NCBI GenBank assembly: GCA_934567745.1
Contig: CAKTJM010000070.1
Coordinates: 1 to 9,308, forward strand
DNA length: 9,308 bases
Direction: 5' to 3'
DNA from: an uncultured Eubacteriales bacterium
GTDB lineage: Bacteria > Bacillota > Clostridia > Oscillospirales > Oscillospiraceae
In this document: positions 1 through 5,473 of the stretch, one piece after another
Position numbering within the stretch: the first letter of the stretch is position 1
Layout of the letters: each line of letters opens with the position of its first letter
Made by a program: the position numbers and the translations under genes
The notes under the pieces: model-generated
Database searches by the model: none
What the model saw: only the letters and a program-made list of their open reading frames with translations
Told to the model about the DNA's origin: nothing

Positions 1-420
1 CCCAGCAGATAGTGCAGCAGGGCGACGGTCGCGCCGTCGTCCAGCCCGCGGACGAGCCCGACGAGCCGGTCGCCGTCCCAGGCGGAGATGACCTGGGTGG
101 AGTTGCGCAGGCCCGCGACGAGCTTGTCCGGATACCGGCCGGAGGCCCAGCCGACGGACAGGAAGAGCCGCAGGAAGTCCTCGAAGGATCGGGCCAGGGG
201 ATAGACGAAACGGTCGGCGCAGGTCTCGGGGTCGCAGGCGAAGACCATATCGCCATAGGGCGCGAGGAAGCAATACAGGATGCAGCCCTCGAAGCCGATC
301 GGGCTGGCGTTCAATGGATAACAGAAGTAGGGAGATATCTCTTCGCTTCCCGCCGTGCCAGACAGATCAGGCTGCCGTCGAGGTCCAGGTCTTTGTATCG
401 TTCATAAGTAGGGTCCATAT
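1..420 (-). pseudogene. Frameshifted SMI1/KNR4-like gene running in frame into a GNAT acetyltransferase (3' partial)
   Basis: An ATG at 418-420 follows a good ribosome binding site (AAAAGGAG on the minus strand, about 426-433) and starts MDPTYERYKDLDLDG. That frame stops at 311-313. From about 340 leftward a second frame is open to the window edge. It reads PYFCYPLNASPIGFEGC, then APYGDMVFACDPETCADRF and YPLARSFEDFLRLF, which resembles clostridial proteins I associate with the SMI1/KNR4 (SUKH-type) group. A one-base loss near 325-340 would explain the break. Without a gap the frame continues LSVGWASGRYPDKL, then STQVISAWDGDRLVGLVRGL, typical of the first strands of a GNAT N-acetyltransferase. 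The join (about 165-185) falls where both families have an 'RLFL' type segment, so it could be a recombination scar, a true fusion or an assembly join. Family names come from memory of sequence patterns. The frameshift and the continuous second frame are seen directly. Confidence 0.55.
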
Positions 421-434
421 CAGGTCGCTCCTTT

Positions 435-658
435 TGGCTGTACCGCTCGAGCGCAAGGGGCGGCGGGTCTATGTGGCGGCCATCGTCGCGCGCGACGAAC
501 AGGCCGGGCGATACTATCTGTATGAGGCCGTGGATCAGTCGGGACAGATGCTCTATGGGGACGAAAAGACCCGAGCACACCATCCAGACGGGTTCGCGAC
601 CGAAGGGCCGCAAGACACCGTAAGCACGCTCGGGCAGGGCGAAGCAACTTCACCCTAG
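435..658 (+). pseudogene. Possible 3' remnant of a gene from a mobile element
   Basis: The plus frame ending at TAG 656-658 reads AVPLERKGRRVYVAAIVARD, then GRYYLYEAVDQSGQMLYGDE, ending STLGQGEATSP. Its third codon positions are GC-rich. The pattern (beta strands, 'VYVAAIVARDEQAGRYYLYEAVD', low-complexity tail) recalls the C-terminal domains of large phage or integrative-element proteins (barnase-like or 'large polyvalent protein' domains), but I cannot name the family firmly. There is no start or ribosome binding site. Upstream of about 435 the same frame is antisense to the minus-strand gene starting at 420, so only the tail of a gene seems to be left. Alternatively the stretch is only the long 5' leader of that minus-strand gene, transcribed from the promoter at 662-690, and the plus-strand reading is chance. 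Confidence 0.3.
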
Positions 659-661
659 ATC

Positions 662-690
662 ATCATACCAGAGACGCCGGAGGAAAGCAA
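662..690 (-). promoter_or_regulatory. Leftward sigma-A promoter
   Basis: On the minus strand TTGCTT (685-690) and TATGAT (662-667) are 17 bp apart, with an extended -10 TGG (668-670). Transcription would begin near 655 and reach the ATG at 420 after a leader of about 235 nt, so it probably drives the frameshifted gene at 1-420. No closer promoter for that gene was seen. Confidence 0.55.
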
Positions 691-761
691 GCGGAACATC
701 TCGGGAGATGGATTCGATTTGCGAGAGGGTGCTCCGAAAGAAAGCGCCGTGGCACTGGTAA

Positions 762-798
762 AAAAACCGGCCGACCCGTGATGGGACGGCCGGTTTTT
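762..798. terminator. Bidirectional rho-independent terminator
   Basis: AAAAACCGGCCG (762-773) pairs with CGGCCGGTTTTT (787-798). After one A-A mismatch, CCC (775-777) pairs with GGG (783-785) around a GTGAT loop. T-runs flank the stem on both strands, so it could stop rightward transcription from the remnant at 435-658 and leftward read-through past the tRNA terminator. Confidence 0.8.
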
Positions 799-851
799 CA
801 GTGGGTAATAGGTTTCTTTTTCGTGTCACGGATGCGAAAAGTGGGGAAAGA

Positions 852-896
852 AAAAGTCCCGAAAACCACCTGAAATAGATGATTTTCGGGACTTTT
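852..896 (-). terminator. Terminator of the tRNA-Pro transcript
   Basis: A perfect 14-bp stem, TTTTCGGGACTTTT (883-896) with AAAAGTCCCGAAAA (852-865), has a 17-nt loop and is followed on the minus strand by TTTTTC. It begins at the last base of the encoded CCA end, so it would end the tRNA precursor directly. Confidence 0.8.
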
Positions 897-972
897 GGTC
901 CGAGTGCTGAGATTCGAACTCAGGGCCTCTTGAACCCCATTCAAGCGCGATACCAAACTTCGCCACACCCGG
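896..972 (-). tRNA. tRNA-Pro (anticodon GGG)
   Basis: The minus strand folds as a full cloverleaf of 77 nt including an encoded CCA. The acceptor arm is CCGGGTG/CACTCGG (one G-T pair), the D stem GCGA/TCGC, and the anticodon arm CTTGA-ATGGGGT-TCAAG, giving anticodon GGG. The T arm is CTGAG-TTCGAAT-CTCAG, and A is the discriminator base. GGG reads the proline codons CCC and CCT. The gene has its own promoter 39 bp upstream and a terminator directly after CCA. Region 1-895, with its broken genes, lies on the 3' side of the tRNA, where tRNA-targeting integrases insert. Confidence 0.95.
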
Positions 973-1010
973 ATCTTCAGTTGTTCGCTGTCGCATCTGA
1001 CAGCTTAATT

Positions 1011-1039
1011 AGCATATCACGGGCAACGAGTTTTGGCAA
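1011..1039 (-). promoter_or_regulatory. Promoter of tRNA-Pro
   Basis: On the minus strand TTGCCA (1034-1039) and TATGCT (1011-1016) are separated by exactly 17 bp, and the -10 lies 38 bp before the mature tRNA 5' end. An A/T-rich stretch sits upstream of the -35. The -35 and the bases before it are identical over 16 bp to the rplS promoter. Confidence 0.75.
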
Positions 1040-1049
1040 GCATTATTTT
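1034..1049 (-). repeat. 16-bp promoter element, copy 1
   Basis: AAAATAATGCTTGCCA on the minus strand covers the -35 and upstream bases of the tRNA-Pro promoter. It is identical to 3944-3959 on the plus strand. Confidence 0.85.
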
Positions 1050-1100
1050 ACAAAAAACTGCACAATGCGATTGGGCTATTTTATGACTGGATCGGTCGGA

Positions 1101-1688
1101 TCATACGATCCCAGCCTGGATGATGTCTCGCAGCACGATCTGCGACCAGGTCTCCAGCCGCTCGGCTACCGCCTCCAGCTCCGCCACCGTGGCCCAATCG
1201 CCGGACATCTTCTCGGTCTCGCGGACCGTGACGGCCCCCTCGGCCTCCAGCAGATAGACCAGCGCCGCGTGATAGTCGCTCACGCCGCCGTTGTTCTCAT
1301 TGAGCACGCCCACACAGCGCAGCGACACGACCCGCTCGACGGAGACCTCCTCCGCCAGCTCCCGCAGCAGCCCGGCGGTGAGGGGGTCGCTCGAGGTCTC
1401 CTCCGCGGCATCGATGTGTCCGCCGACGCCGAGCGACAGCTTGTCGTGCAGCCGCGCCTCGGTCTGCTTGCGCTTGCGGCGCAGGAGGAAGTACCGGCCC
1501 GCCTGCCGGACCACGACGTAGGGGATGATCTGCTTCGCCGTGGCGTCGTACTCGGCCTGATCGCGGGGGAGGAAGTAGTGGTGCTCCTGCACGAACCGCC
1601 GCACCGGCTCGATCGCCTCCGTCCAGAACCCCTCACCGGGCAGCAGCGCCTCCAGCGCCGCGCGCTCGACCACCAAAACCTCTTCCAT
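1101..1688 (-). CDS. Nudix hydrolase family protein
   Basis: This 195-residue protein should hydrolyse a nucleoside-diphosphate-linked or related phosphate compound in the cytoplasm; the substrate cannot be read from the sequence. The Nudix box lies at about residues 89-117: GGHIDAAEE, then an enlarged spacer, then RELAEEV, with R109, E110, E113 and E114 as the metal-binding core. The spacer from the first Glu to the Arg is about four residues longer than the usual seven, and the Gly after the EE pair is Ser. About 55 residues precede the fold. I chose ATG 1686-1688 because the promoter (-10 at 1727-1732) lies inside the longer in-frame extension to 1754. An AAGG lies about 11 nt upstream of the ATG. 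The gene diverges from the BlaI-like gene and is followed after 128 bp by tRNA-Pro; I saw no clear terminator between them. Confidence 0.85.
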   Translation of the reverse strand: MEEVLVVERAALEALLPGEGFWTEAIEPVRRFVQEHHYFLPRDQAEYDATAKQIIPYVVVRQAGRYFLLRRKRKQTEARLHDKLSLGVGGHIDAAEETSSDPLTAGLLRELAEEVSVERVVSLRCVGVLNENNGGVSDYHAALVYLLEAEGAVTVRETEKMSGDWATVAELEAVAERLETWSQIVLRDIIQAGIV

Positions 1689-1726
1689 CACGGACACCGC
1701 CTTACTTAAATAATGATGTAGTCCCC

Positions 1727-1754
1727 ATTGTACCACGATCCCGGCGGGATGCAA
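1727..1754 (-). promoter_or_regulatory. Promoter of the Nudix gene
   Basis: On the minus strand TTGCAT (1749-1754) and TACAAT (1727-1732) are separated by 16 bp. The transcript would start near 1720, about 30 nt before the chosen ATG. Confidence 0.55.
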
Positions 1755-1761
1755 GCAGATC

Positions 1762-1803
1762 TGTACTTGTGTACTTGACAGGACAGGTCTAACGTGTTAA
1801 ACT
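1762..1803 (+). promoter_or_regulatory. Promoter and possible operators of the BlaI/BlaR1-like module
   Basis: A consensus -35 TTGACA (1775-1780) is 17 bp from TAAACT (1798-1803). A tandem 8-bp repeat TGTACTTG lies at 1762-1769 and 1770-1777, overlapping the -35. A 10-bp palindrome, TAAC-GT-GTTA (1790-1799), overlaps the -10. Both are good places for a repressor to block RNA polymerase. BlaI-family repressors usually regulate their own promoter, so autoregulation is likely, but which repeat is the operator is inference. A further inverted repeat AAAGGT/ACCTTT (about 1812-1835) lies in the leader. Confidence 0.55.
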
Positions 1804-1851
1804 CCCAGCATAAAGGTTTACACTGTTCGACCTTTGAAAGGAGGAGCGAGG

Positions 1852-2217
1852 ATGCCACCGAAGATCTTTGAGAGCGAGCAGCGCTTCTGCCGCATCCTGT
1901 GGGCGCATGAGCCGATCAACAGCACCGCCCTCGTGAAGCTGTGCAAGGAGCAGCTCGGCTGGAGCAAGGCCACGACCTATACGGTCATCCGCCGCCTGTC
2001 CGAGCGCGGCGTGGTGAAGAACGAGCACGCTGTGGTCCGGTCCCTGGTCTCCCGGGACGAGGTCCGCACCGCCCAGGCCGACGAGCTGATGGCGCGGAGC
2101 TTCGACGGCTCCCTGCCCGCGTTCCTCGCGGCCTTCCTGGGCGGGAAGACCATCTCCGCGGAGGAGGCCGCCGAGCTGAAGCGTCTCATCGACGCGCATG
2201 AGGAGGGCCGGGCATGA
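1852..2217 (+). CDS. BlaI/MecI-family winged-helix repressor
   Basis: This 121-residue protein has the usual size for a BlaI/MecI/CopY-type repressor. The N-terminal winged helix spans about residues 5-70, with the recognition helix around SKATTYTVIRRLSERG (38-53). The C-terminal helices (about 73-118, ending EEAAELKRLIDAHEE) match the dimerisation part, where partner proteases cleave or inactivate family members. The start at 1852 follows AAAGGAGG (1837-1844) by 7 nt; an upstream in-frame TTG overlaps that site and is rejected. The stop overlaps the next ATG (ATGA), so repressor and M56 sensor are translationally coupled, the normal layout of the family. Expected role: keep its own operon, and perhaps the divergent Nudix gene, off until the partner senses a cell-surface signal. 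The inducer is unknown. Confidence 0.9.
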   Translation: MPPKIFESEQRFCRILWAHEPINSTALVKLCKEQLGWSKATTYTVIRRLSERGVVKNEHAVVRSLVSRDEVRTAQADELMARSFDGSLPAFLAAFLGGKTISAEEAAELKRLIDAHEEGRA

Positions 2218-3935
2218 ACGAGCTGTTCCTGGAGGTCCTCGCGCTGGATCGCACCGCGATCCCTGTGATCCTGGCCGTCGTCCTGGCCCGTGCCCTCCTG
2301 TGCCGCGCGCCGCGGCGGTGGAGCTATGCGCTCTGGGCGGTGGTCGGGTTCCGCCTGTGCTGTCCGGTCTCGTTCACGGCGGCGTTCAGTCTGTTCCGCC
2401 TGCCCGGACTGAGCCAAGCCGGTGGGGGAGGGGACGGGACGGCCGTCCCGGCGGTCCTCGCGCCCGTGCTGCCCGCGGCGGGCGGTGCGCCGTCGGCGCT
2501 CGAGCCGACCCTCCCCGCGGTGTCCGCCGCTGCGCCCGTGCCGCTCTGGCTGTCCGTCGGGAGCCTGGTTTGGGTGATTGGGATGGCCGTTATGATCGTC
2601 TGGGCGGTCGTGTCCCTCCTGCATCTGCGCGCCCGCGTGGCGACGGCGGTGCGGTGGGAGGGGAACGTCTACCTCTCCGAGCACGTCCGCTCGCCCTTCC
2701 TGCTCGGCCTGTTCCGCCCGCGCATCTATCTCCCGTTCGGCGCGGAGGGGCTCGGACCGGTCCTCGCGCACGAGCGCTATCACCTGCGCCACGGCGACCA
2801 CTGGGTGCGGCTCCTCGCCTTCGTGCTCCTGACCGTCCACTGGTTCGACCCGTTCTGCTGGCTGGCCTTTTTCCTCATGGGGCGGGACATGGAGCTGCGC
2901 TGTGACGAGGCCATCCTGGCACGGAGCGATGGGGACCTGCGGACGCAGTACGGGACGCTCCTGCTGGGTTTCGCGGCCCCGCGCGGCTTCCCGGGGCCGC
3001 TGGCCTTCGGGGAGACGGGCGTGGCGGTCCGCATCCGCAGCGCCCTGCGCTGGCGGCGGCCGCGCCCGTGGGCGACCGCTGCCGCCGCGCTCCTGTGCCT
3101 GGCCGTCTGCGCCGCCTGCGCCGCCGATCCGCTGGACCAGCCGGGGCAGGTGGGACCGGCGGACGACACCGCGGTGACCGTGGGGTCCGGGACGGTCTGG
3201 CGGCATTCGCTGCTCAGCTCCGGCCCTCCCGACTATCCGCTCACGCCCGCGCTGGACTATGGCGCCCTCACGGCGGAGTGCGCCGAGGGCGCGCTCGTCC
3301 GCAGGGACGGGACCGGGATGGAGCGGACGCACCAGATGACGCTCGGCCCAGGCGAGACCCTGTACTGGTCGCCCTGGGGACAGGAGGACGTCCTGGTCGA
3401 GCGCGACACGATCCGTCTCGTCTTCCGGGACGCGGACGGCGGAACGGTCCTGTGGGACGCTGCGGTCGAGGTCACGCTGACCGGGCAGGGGGAGGACGGC
3501 TGGTATACCTATCACTTCTCCCTCTCGTCCGACACGGGGCTGTATCTGACCGCGGACCGGTCCGGCGGGGGCCTGATCCGCCCGGCGACCCTGGACACCT
3601 TTGTCGCCGACGCCGTCCACGCGGCGTGCGCCCGCTTCGACGTCGGCGCCGCCCTCCTGACGGAGGACTATGCGGTCGTAGAGACCCACACGAGCGGCGA
3701 GCGGACCGAGGTCGAGGTGCGCGCCGTCTGCGCCCGCTTCCACGCGCAGGACGGCGTCCCGCAGGAGCTGGACCGCCACGCCCTGGAGGGGACCATGACC
3801 TTCTGGCAGCCGGAGGAGGGCTATCTCCGGTGCGAGGAGAACGGGCTCGCCGCCGTCGAGGCCCCCGCGTGGGACGATGCGGCGCTCTATGAGGGCTGCT
3901 ATGCCCAGGCCGCGGCCTATTTCTCCGGCGGCTGA
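2214..3935 (+). CDS. BlaR1/MecR1-like M56 membrane metallopeptidase without a penicillin-binding sensor
   Basis: This 573-residue membrane protein is the partner of the repressor before it. N-terminal hydrophobic segments (about 13-30, 38-58, 108-137 and 198-222) surround the M56 zinc site: HERYH at 186-190 and the downstream ligand region MELRCDEAIL at about 226-235. A further membrane segment at about 287-303, ending in a Cys-rich CAACA, is followed by about 270 extracytoplasmic residues (304-573). In true BlaR1 this part is a beta-lactam-binding domain with an STxK serine site. Here no such motif exists. Instead there are beta-rich stretches such as YTYHFSLSSDTGLYLT and a C-terminal module (about 455-540) of the kind seen in other clostridial M56 proteins. 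The whole protein has no lysine. By family analogy a signal triggers proteolysis that relieves repression. The signal is unknown and unlikely to be covalent beta-lactam binding. The stop is 145 bp before rplS; no terminator is obvious. Confidence 0.85.
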   Translation: MNELFLEVLALDRTAIPVILAVVLARALLCRAPRRWSYALWAVVGFRLCCPVSFTAAFSLFRLPGLSQAGGGGDGTAVPAVLAPVLPAAGGAPSALEPTLPAVSAAAPVPLWLSVGSLVWVIGMAVMIVWAVVSLLHLRARVATAVRWEGNVYLSEHVRSPFLLGLFRPRIYLPFGAEGLGPVLAHERYHLRHGDHWVRLLAFVLLTVHWFDPFCWLAFFLMGRDMELRCDEAILARSDGDLRTQYGTLLLGFAAPRGFPGPLAFGETGVAVRIRSALRWRRPRPWATAAAALLCLAVCAACAADPLDQPGQVGPADDTAVTVGSGTVWRHSLLSSGPPDYPLTPALDYGALTAECAEGALVRRDGTGMERTHQMTLGPGETLYWSPWGQEDVLVERDTIRLVFRDADGGTVLWDAAVEVTLTGQGEDGWYTYHFSLSSDTGLYLTADRSGGGLIRPATLDTFVADAVHAACARFDVGAALLTEDYAVVETHTSGERTEVEVRAVCARFHAQDGVPQELDRHALEGTMTFWQPEEGYLRCEENGLAAVEAPAWDDAALYEGCYAQAAAYFSGG

Positions 3936-3943
3936 AAATGACG

Positions 3944-3959
3944 AAAATAATGCTTGCCA
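3944..3959 (+). repeat. 16-bp promoter element, copy 2
   Basis: AAAATAATGCTTGCCA covers the -35 and upstream bases of the rplS promoter and is identical to 1034-1049 on the minus strand. Confidence 0.85.
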
Positions 3960-3982
3960 TCCGGCGGGAAAGCTGGTATAAT
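3954..3982 (+). promoter_or_regulatory. rplS promoter
   Basis: TTGCCA (3954-3959), a 17-bp spacer and a perfect TATAAT (3977-3982) with an extended -10 TGG (3974-3976) and an A-rich stretch upstream. This is the strongest promoter in the window and lets rplS be expressed independently of the M56 gene. Confidence 0.88.
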
Positions 3983-3989
3983 GCTTCAG

Positions 3990-4080
3990 GTCTATGTAAC
4001 AAGGGTGGTCCTCTGCGGTGCCGTCGAAGGGACGGCAGAAGCTGCCGCATGAACGCCTGTCAACAGGAGGAAAAAAGACT
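3990..4080 (+). promoter_or_regulatory. Structured 5' leader of rplS, candidate L19 leader
   Basis: About 90 nt separate the expected transcript start from the rplS ATG. They contain a hairpin GCCGTC/GACGGC (about 4020-4036) and a small hairpin CCTG-TCAA-CAGG (4056-4067) whose right arm runs into the AGGAGG ribosome binding site (4065-4070). Leaders bound by their own ribosomal protein are known before rplS in Firmicutes. The position fits, but I have not matched the known consensus, so autoregulation by L19 is inference. Confidence 0.4.
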
Positions 4081-4425
4081 ATGGATCTGATGAAAAGCTT
4101 TGTCGAGAAGAACATGCCTGTCAAGGAGGCCCCCCAGGTCACCGTCGGCGACACCGTCCGTGTGCACCTGAAGGTCAAGGAAGGCAACCGTGAGCGTATC
4201 CAGGTGTTCGAGGGCACCGTCATCGCGAAGAAGCATGGCGGCATCAACGAGACCTTCACCGTCCGCCGCATCTCCTATGGTGTCGGCGTCGAGAAGGTGT
4301 TCCCGCTGTACAGCCCCATCATCGAGAAGGTCGAGACCATCCGCAGAGGTAAGGTCCGCCGCGCCAAGCTGTATTATCTGCGCGATCGCGTGGGCAAGGC
4401 AGCCAAGGTCAAAGAGAAGCTTTGA
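4081..4425 (+). CDS. rplS: 50S ribosomal protein L19
   Basis: This 114-residue protein has the usual length and pattern of bacterial L19, which sits at the 30S-50S interface: N-terminal helix ([13 protein letters not shown]), [51 protein letters not shown] (in two halves, about 59-81), then [23 protein letters not shown] and a basic tail. The ATG at 4081 follows AGGAGG (4065-4070). A longer in-frame reading from GTG 4018 is rejected because it would translate the leader hairpins and lacks a family match. In Bacillus and relatives rplS follows rpsP-rimM-trmD; here the upstream neighbour is the BlaI/BlaR1-like module, so rplS stands alone with its own promoter and terminators. Confidence 0.97.
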   Translation: MDLMKSFVEKNMPVKEAPQVTVGDTVRVHLKVKEGNRERIQVFEGTVIAKKHGGINETFTVRRISYGVGVEKVFPLYSPIIEKVETIRRGKVRRAKLYYLRDRVGKAAKVKEKL

Positions 4426-4433
4426 GTCCCTCC

Positions 4434-4469
4434 AGAGACCGTCTCGAACGAGACGGTCTCTGTCTTTTG
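4434..4469 (+). terminator. First terminator after rplS
   Basis: A perfect 12-bp stem, AGAGACCGTCTC (4434-4445) with GAGACGGTCTCT (4450-4461), a GAAC loop and then GTCTTTTG. The T-run is short. It begins 8 nt after the stop codon. Confidence 0.85.
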
Positions 4470-4471
4470 TG

Positions 4472-4510
4472 GCCGTCTTCGACCGTCTCGGACCGAAGGC
4501 GGCTTTTTTT
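4472..4510 (+). terminator. Second terminator after rplS
   Basis: GCCGTCTTCG (4472-4481) pairs with CGAAGGCGGC (4494-4503) with one T-G pair, followed by seven Ts (4504-4510). The loop holds a second copy of the GACCGTCTCG sequence of the first stem, so an alternative pairing is possible. Confidence 0.88.
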
Positions 4511-4521
4511 CATCAGCCCCC

Positions 4522-4550
4522 TTTTCAAGCGGGGGAAAATCGTGTATACT
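4522..4550 (+). promoter_or_regulatory. Promoter of the rbgA-rnhB-yraN-thrC operon
   Basis: TATACT (4545-4550) is a good -10. The best -35 at 17 bp is TTTTCA (4522-4527). A weak CCCCC/GGGGG hairpin (4517-4535) overlaps the -35. The site lies right after the rplS terminators and 48 bp before the rbgA ATG. Confidence 0.55.
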
Positions 4551-4597
4551 GATACGTCAAACAAGGACAGACCGGATACGGAAGGAGGGCCGTGCGT

Positions 4598-5473
4598 ATG
4601 AACATCCAGTGGTATCCCGGCCATATGACGAAGACCCGGCGGATGATGGCCGCGGACATGAAATATGTGGACGTGGTGGCGGAGATCATCGACGCCCGCA
4701 TCCCCATCGCCAGCCGCAACCCCGACATCGACGACCTGGTGGGCAGCAAGCCCCGCGTGGTCGTCCTCAACCGCGCCGACCAGGCCGACCCCGCCGCCAG
4801 CAAGCTCTGGGGCGAGTGGTTCCGCGCCCGCGGCATCTCGGTCCTCGAGTGCGACGCCAAGTCCGGCCGCGGGGTCAACCAGTTCTCCGCTGTCATGCGC
4901 GGGGCACTCCGAGAACAGATCGCCCGCTGGCGCGAAAAGGGCCAGGTGGGCCGCCCGGTCCGCGCGATGGTGGTCGGCATCCCCAACGTGGGCAAGTCCA
5001 CCTTCATCAACAAGGTCGCCAAGCGCAAGTCCGCCAAGGCGTCCGACCGCCCCGGCGTCACCCGCGGCAAGCAGTGGATCACCGTGGACCAGGGACTGGA
5101 GCTGCTGGACACCCCCGGCATCCTGTGGCCGAAGTTCGAGGACGAGACGATCGGGATGCACCTGGCCTTCACCGGCGCGGTGCGCGACGCGATCATGGAC
5201 GTCGAGACCCTGTCCTGCCACCTGATCGAGCTGCTGGCCCAGCGCAAGCCCGCGTCCCTGACGGAGCGGTTCAAGATCGTCCCCGAGGAGGGGATGACCG
5301 GCTGGGACCTGCTGGAGGCGGGCGCGCGCAAGCGCGGCTTCCTGGTCTCCGGCGGTGAGATCGACCTGGAGCGCATGGCCAACATCCTCCTCGACGAGTT
5401 CCGCGCCGGGAAGATGGGCCGCATCACGCTGGAGCTGCCCGAGGACCTGGAGAAGGGGACCGAGGATGGCTGA
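4598..5473 (+). CDS. rbgA: Ribosome biogenesis GTPase RbgA (YlqF)
   Basis: This 291-residue circularly permuted GTPase acts in late assembly of the 50S subunit in Firmicutes. The G motifs appear in permuted order: G4 NRAD at 58-61, G5 region CDAKSG at 85-90, G1 GIPNVGKS at 127-134, G2 around T155 (GVTRGKQW) and G3 DTPG at 171-174. The start MNIQWYPGHMTK is the family signature, and the C-terminal helical domain (about 185-285) matches RbgA length. ATG 4598 follows GGAGG (4584-4588) by 9 nt; GTG 4592 is too close to that site. It follows rplS, as in Bacillus, but behind its own promoter. The 3' end overlaps rnhB by 8 nt, so translation is probably coupled. Confidence 0.96.
   Translation: MNIQWYPGHMTKTRRMMAADMKYVDVVAEIIDARIPIASRNPDIDDLVGSKPRVVVLNRADQADPAASKLWGEWFRARGISVLECDAKSGRGVNQFSAVMRGALREQIARWREKGQVGRPVRAMVVGIPNVGKSTFINKVAKRKSAKASDRPGVTRGKQWITVDQGLELLDTPGILWPKFEDETIGMHLAFTGAVRDAIMDVETLSCHLIELLAQRKPASLTERFKIVPEEGMTGWDLLEAGARKRGFLVSGGEIDLERMANILLDEFRAGKMGRITLELPEDLEKGTEDG

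Noticed and set aside
311..613. The longer start (613) for the minus-strand gene that begins at 420
   Set aside because: The ribosome binding site AAAAGGAG sits just before the ATG at 420, and the extra N-terminal part looks like the complement of the plus-strand fragment.
659..780. Short in-frame continuation after the TAG at 656-658, to TGA at 778-780
   Set aside because: It reads about 40 codons without start or domain, overlaps the leftward promoter and a terminator, and is best seen as non-coding.
1098..1111. GGATC-ATAC-GATCC hairpin at the end of the Nudix gene as a terminator
   Set aside because: The stem is only five pairs and no T-run follows on the minus strand.
879..1709. A 276-codon plus-strand frame across the tRNA and the Nudix gene
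   Set aside because: It reads through a clear tRNA and antisense to a Nudix hydrolase with recognisable catalytic residues.
1977..4271. A 764-codon open frame on the minus strand
   Set aside because: It runs antisense through the repressor, the M56 gene and rplS, all with clear motifs. The translation is rich in R, G, P and H with no domain, as expected for the shadow of a GC-rich gene.
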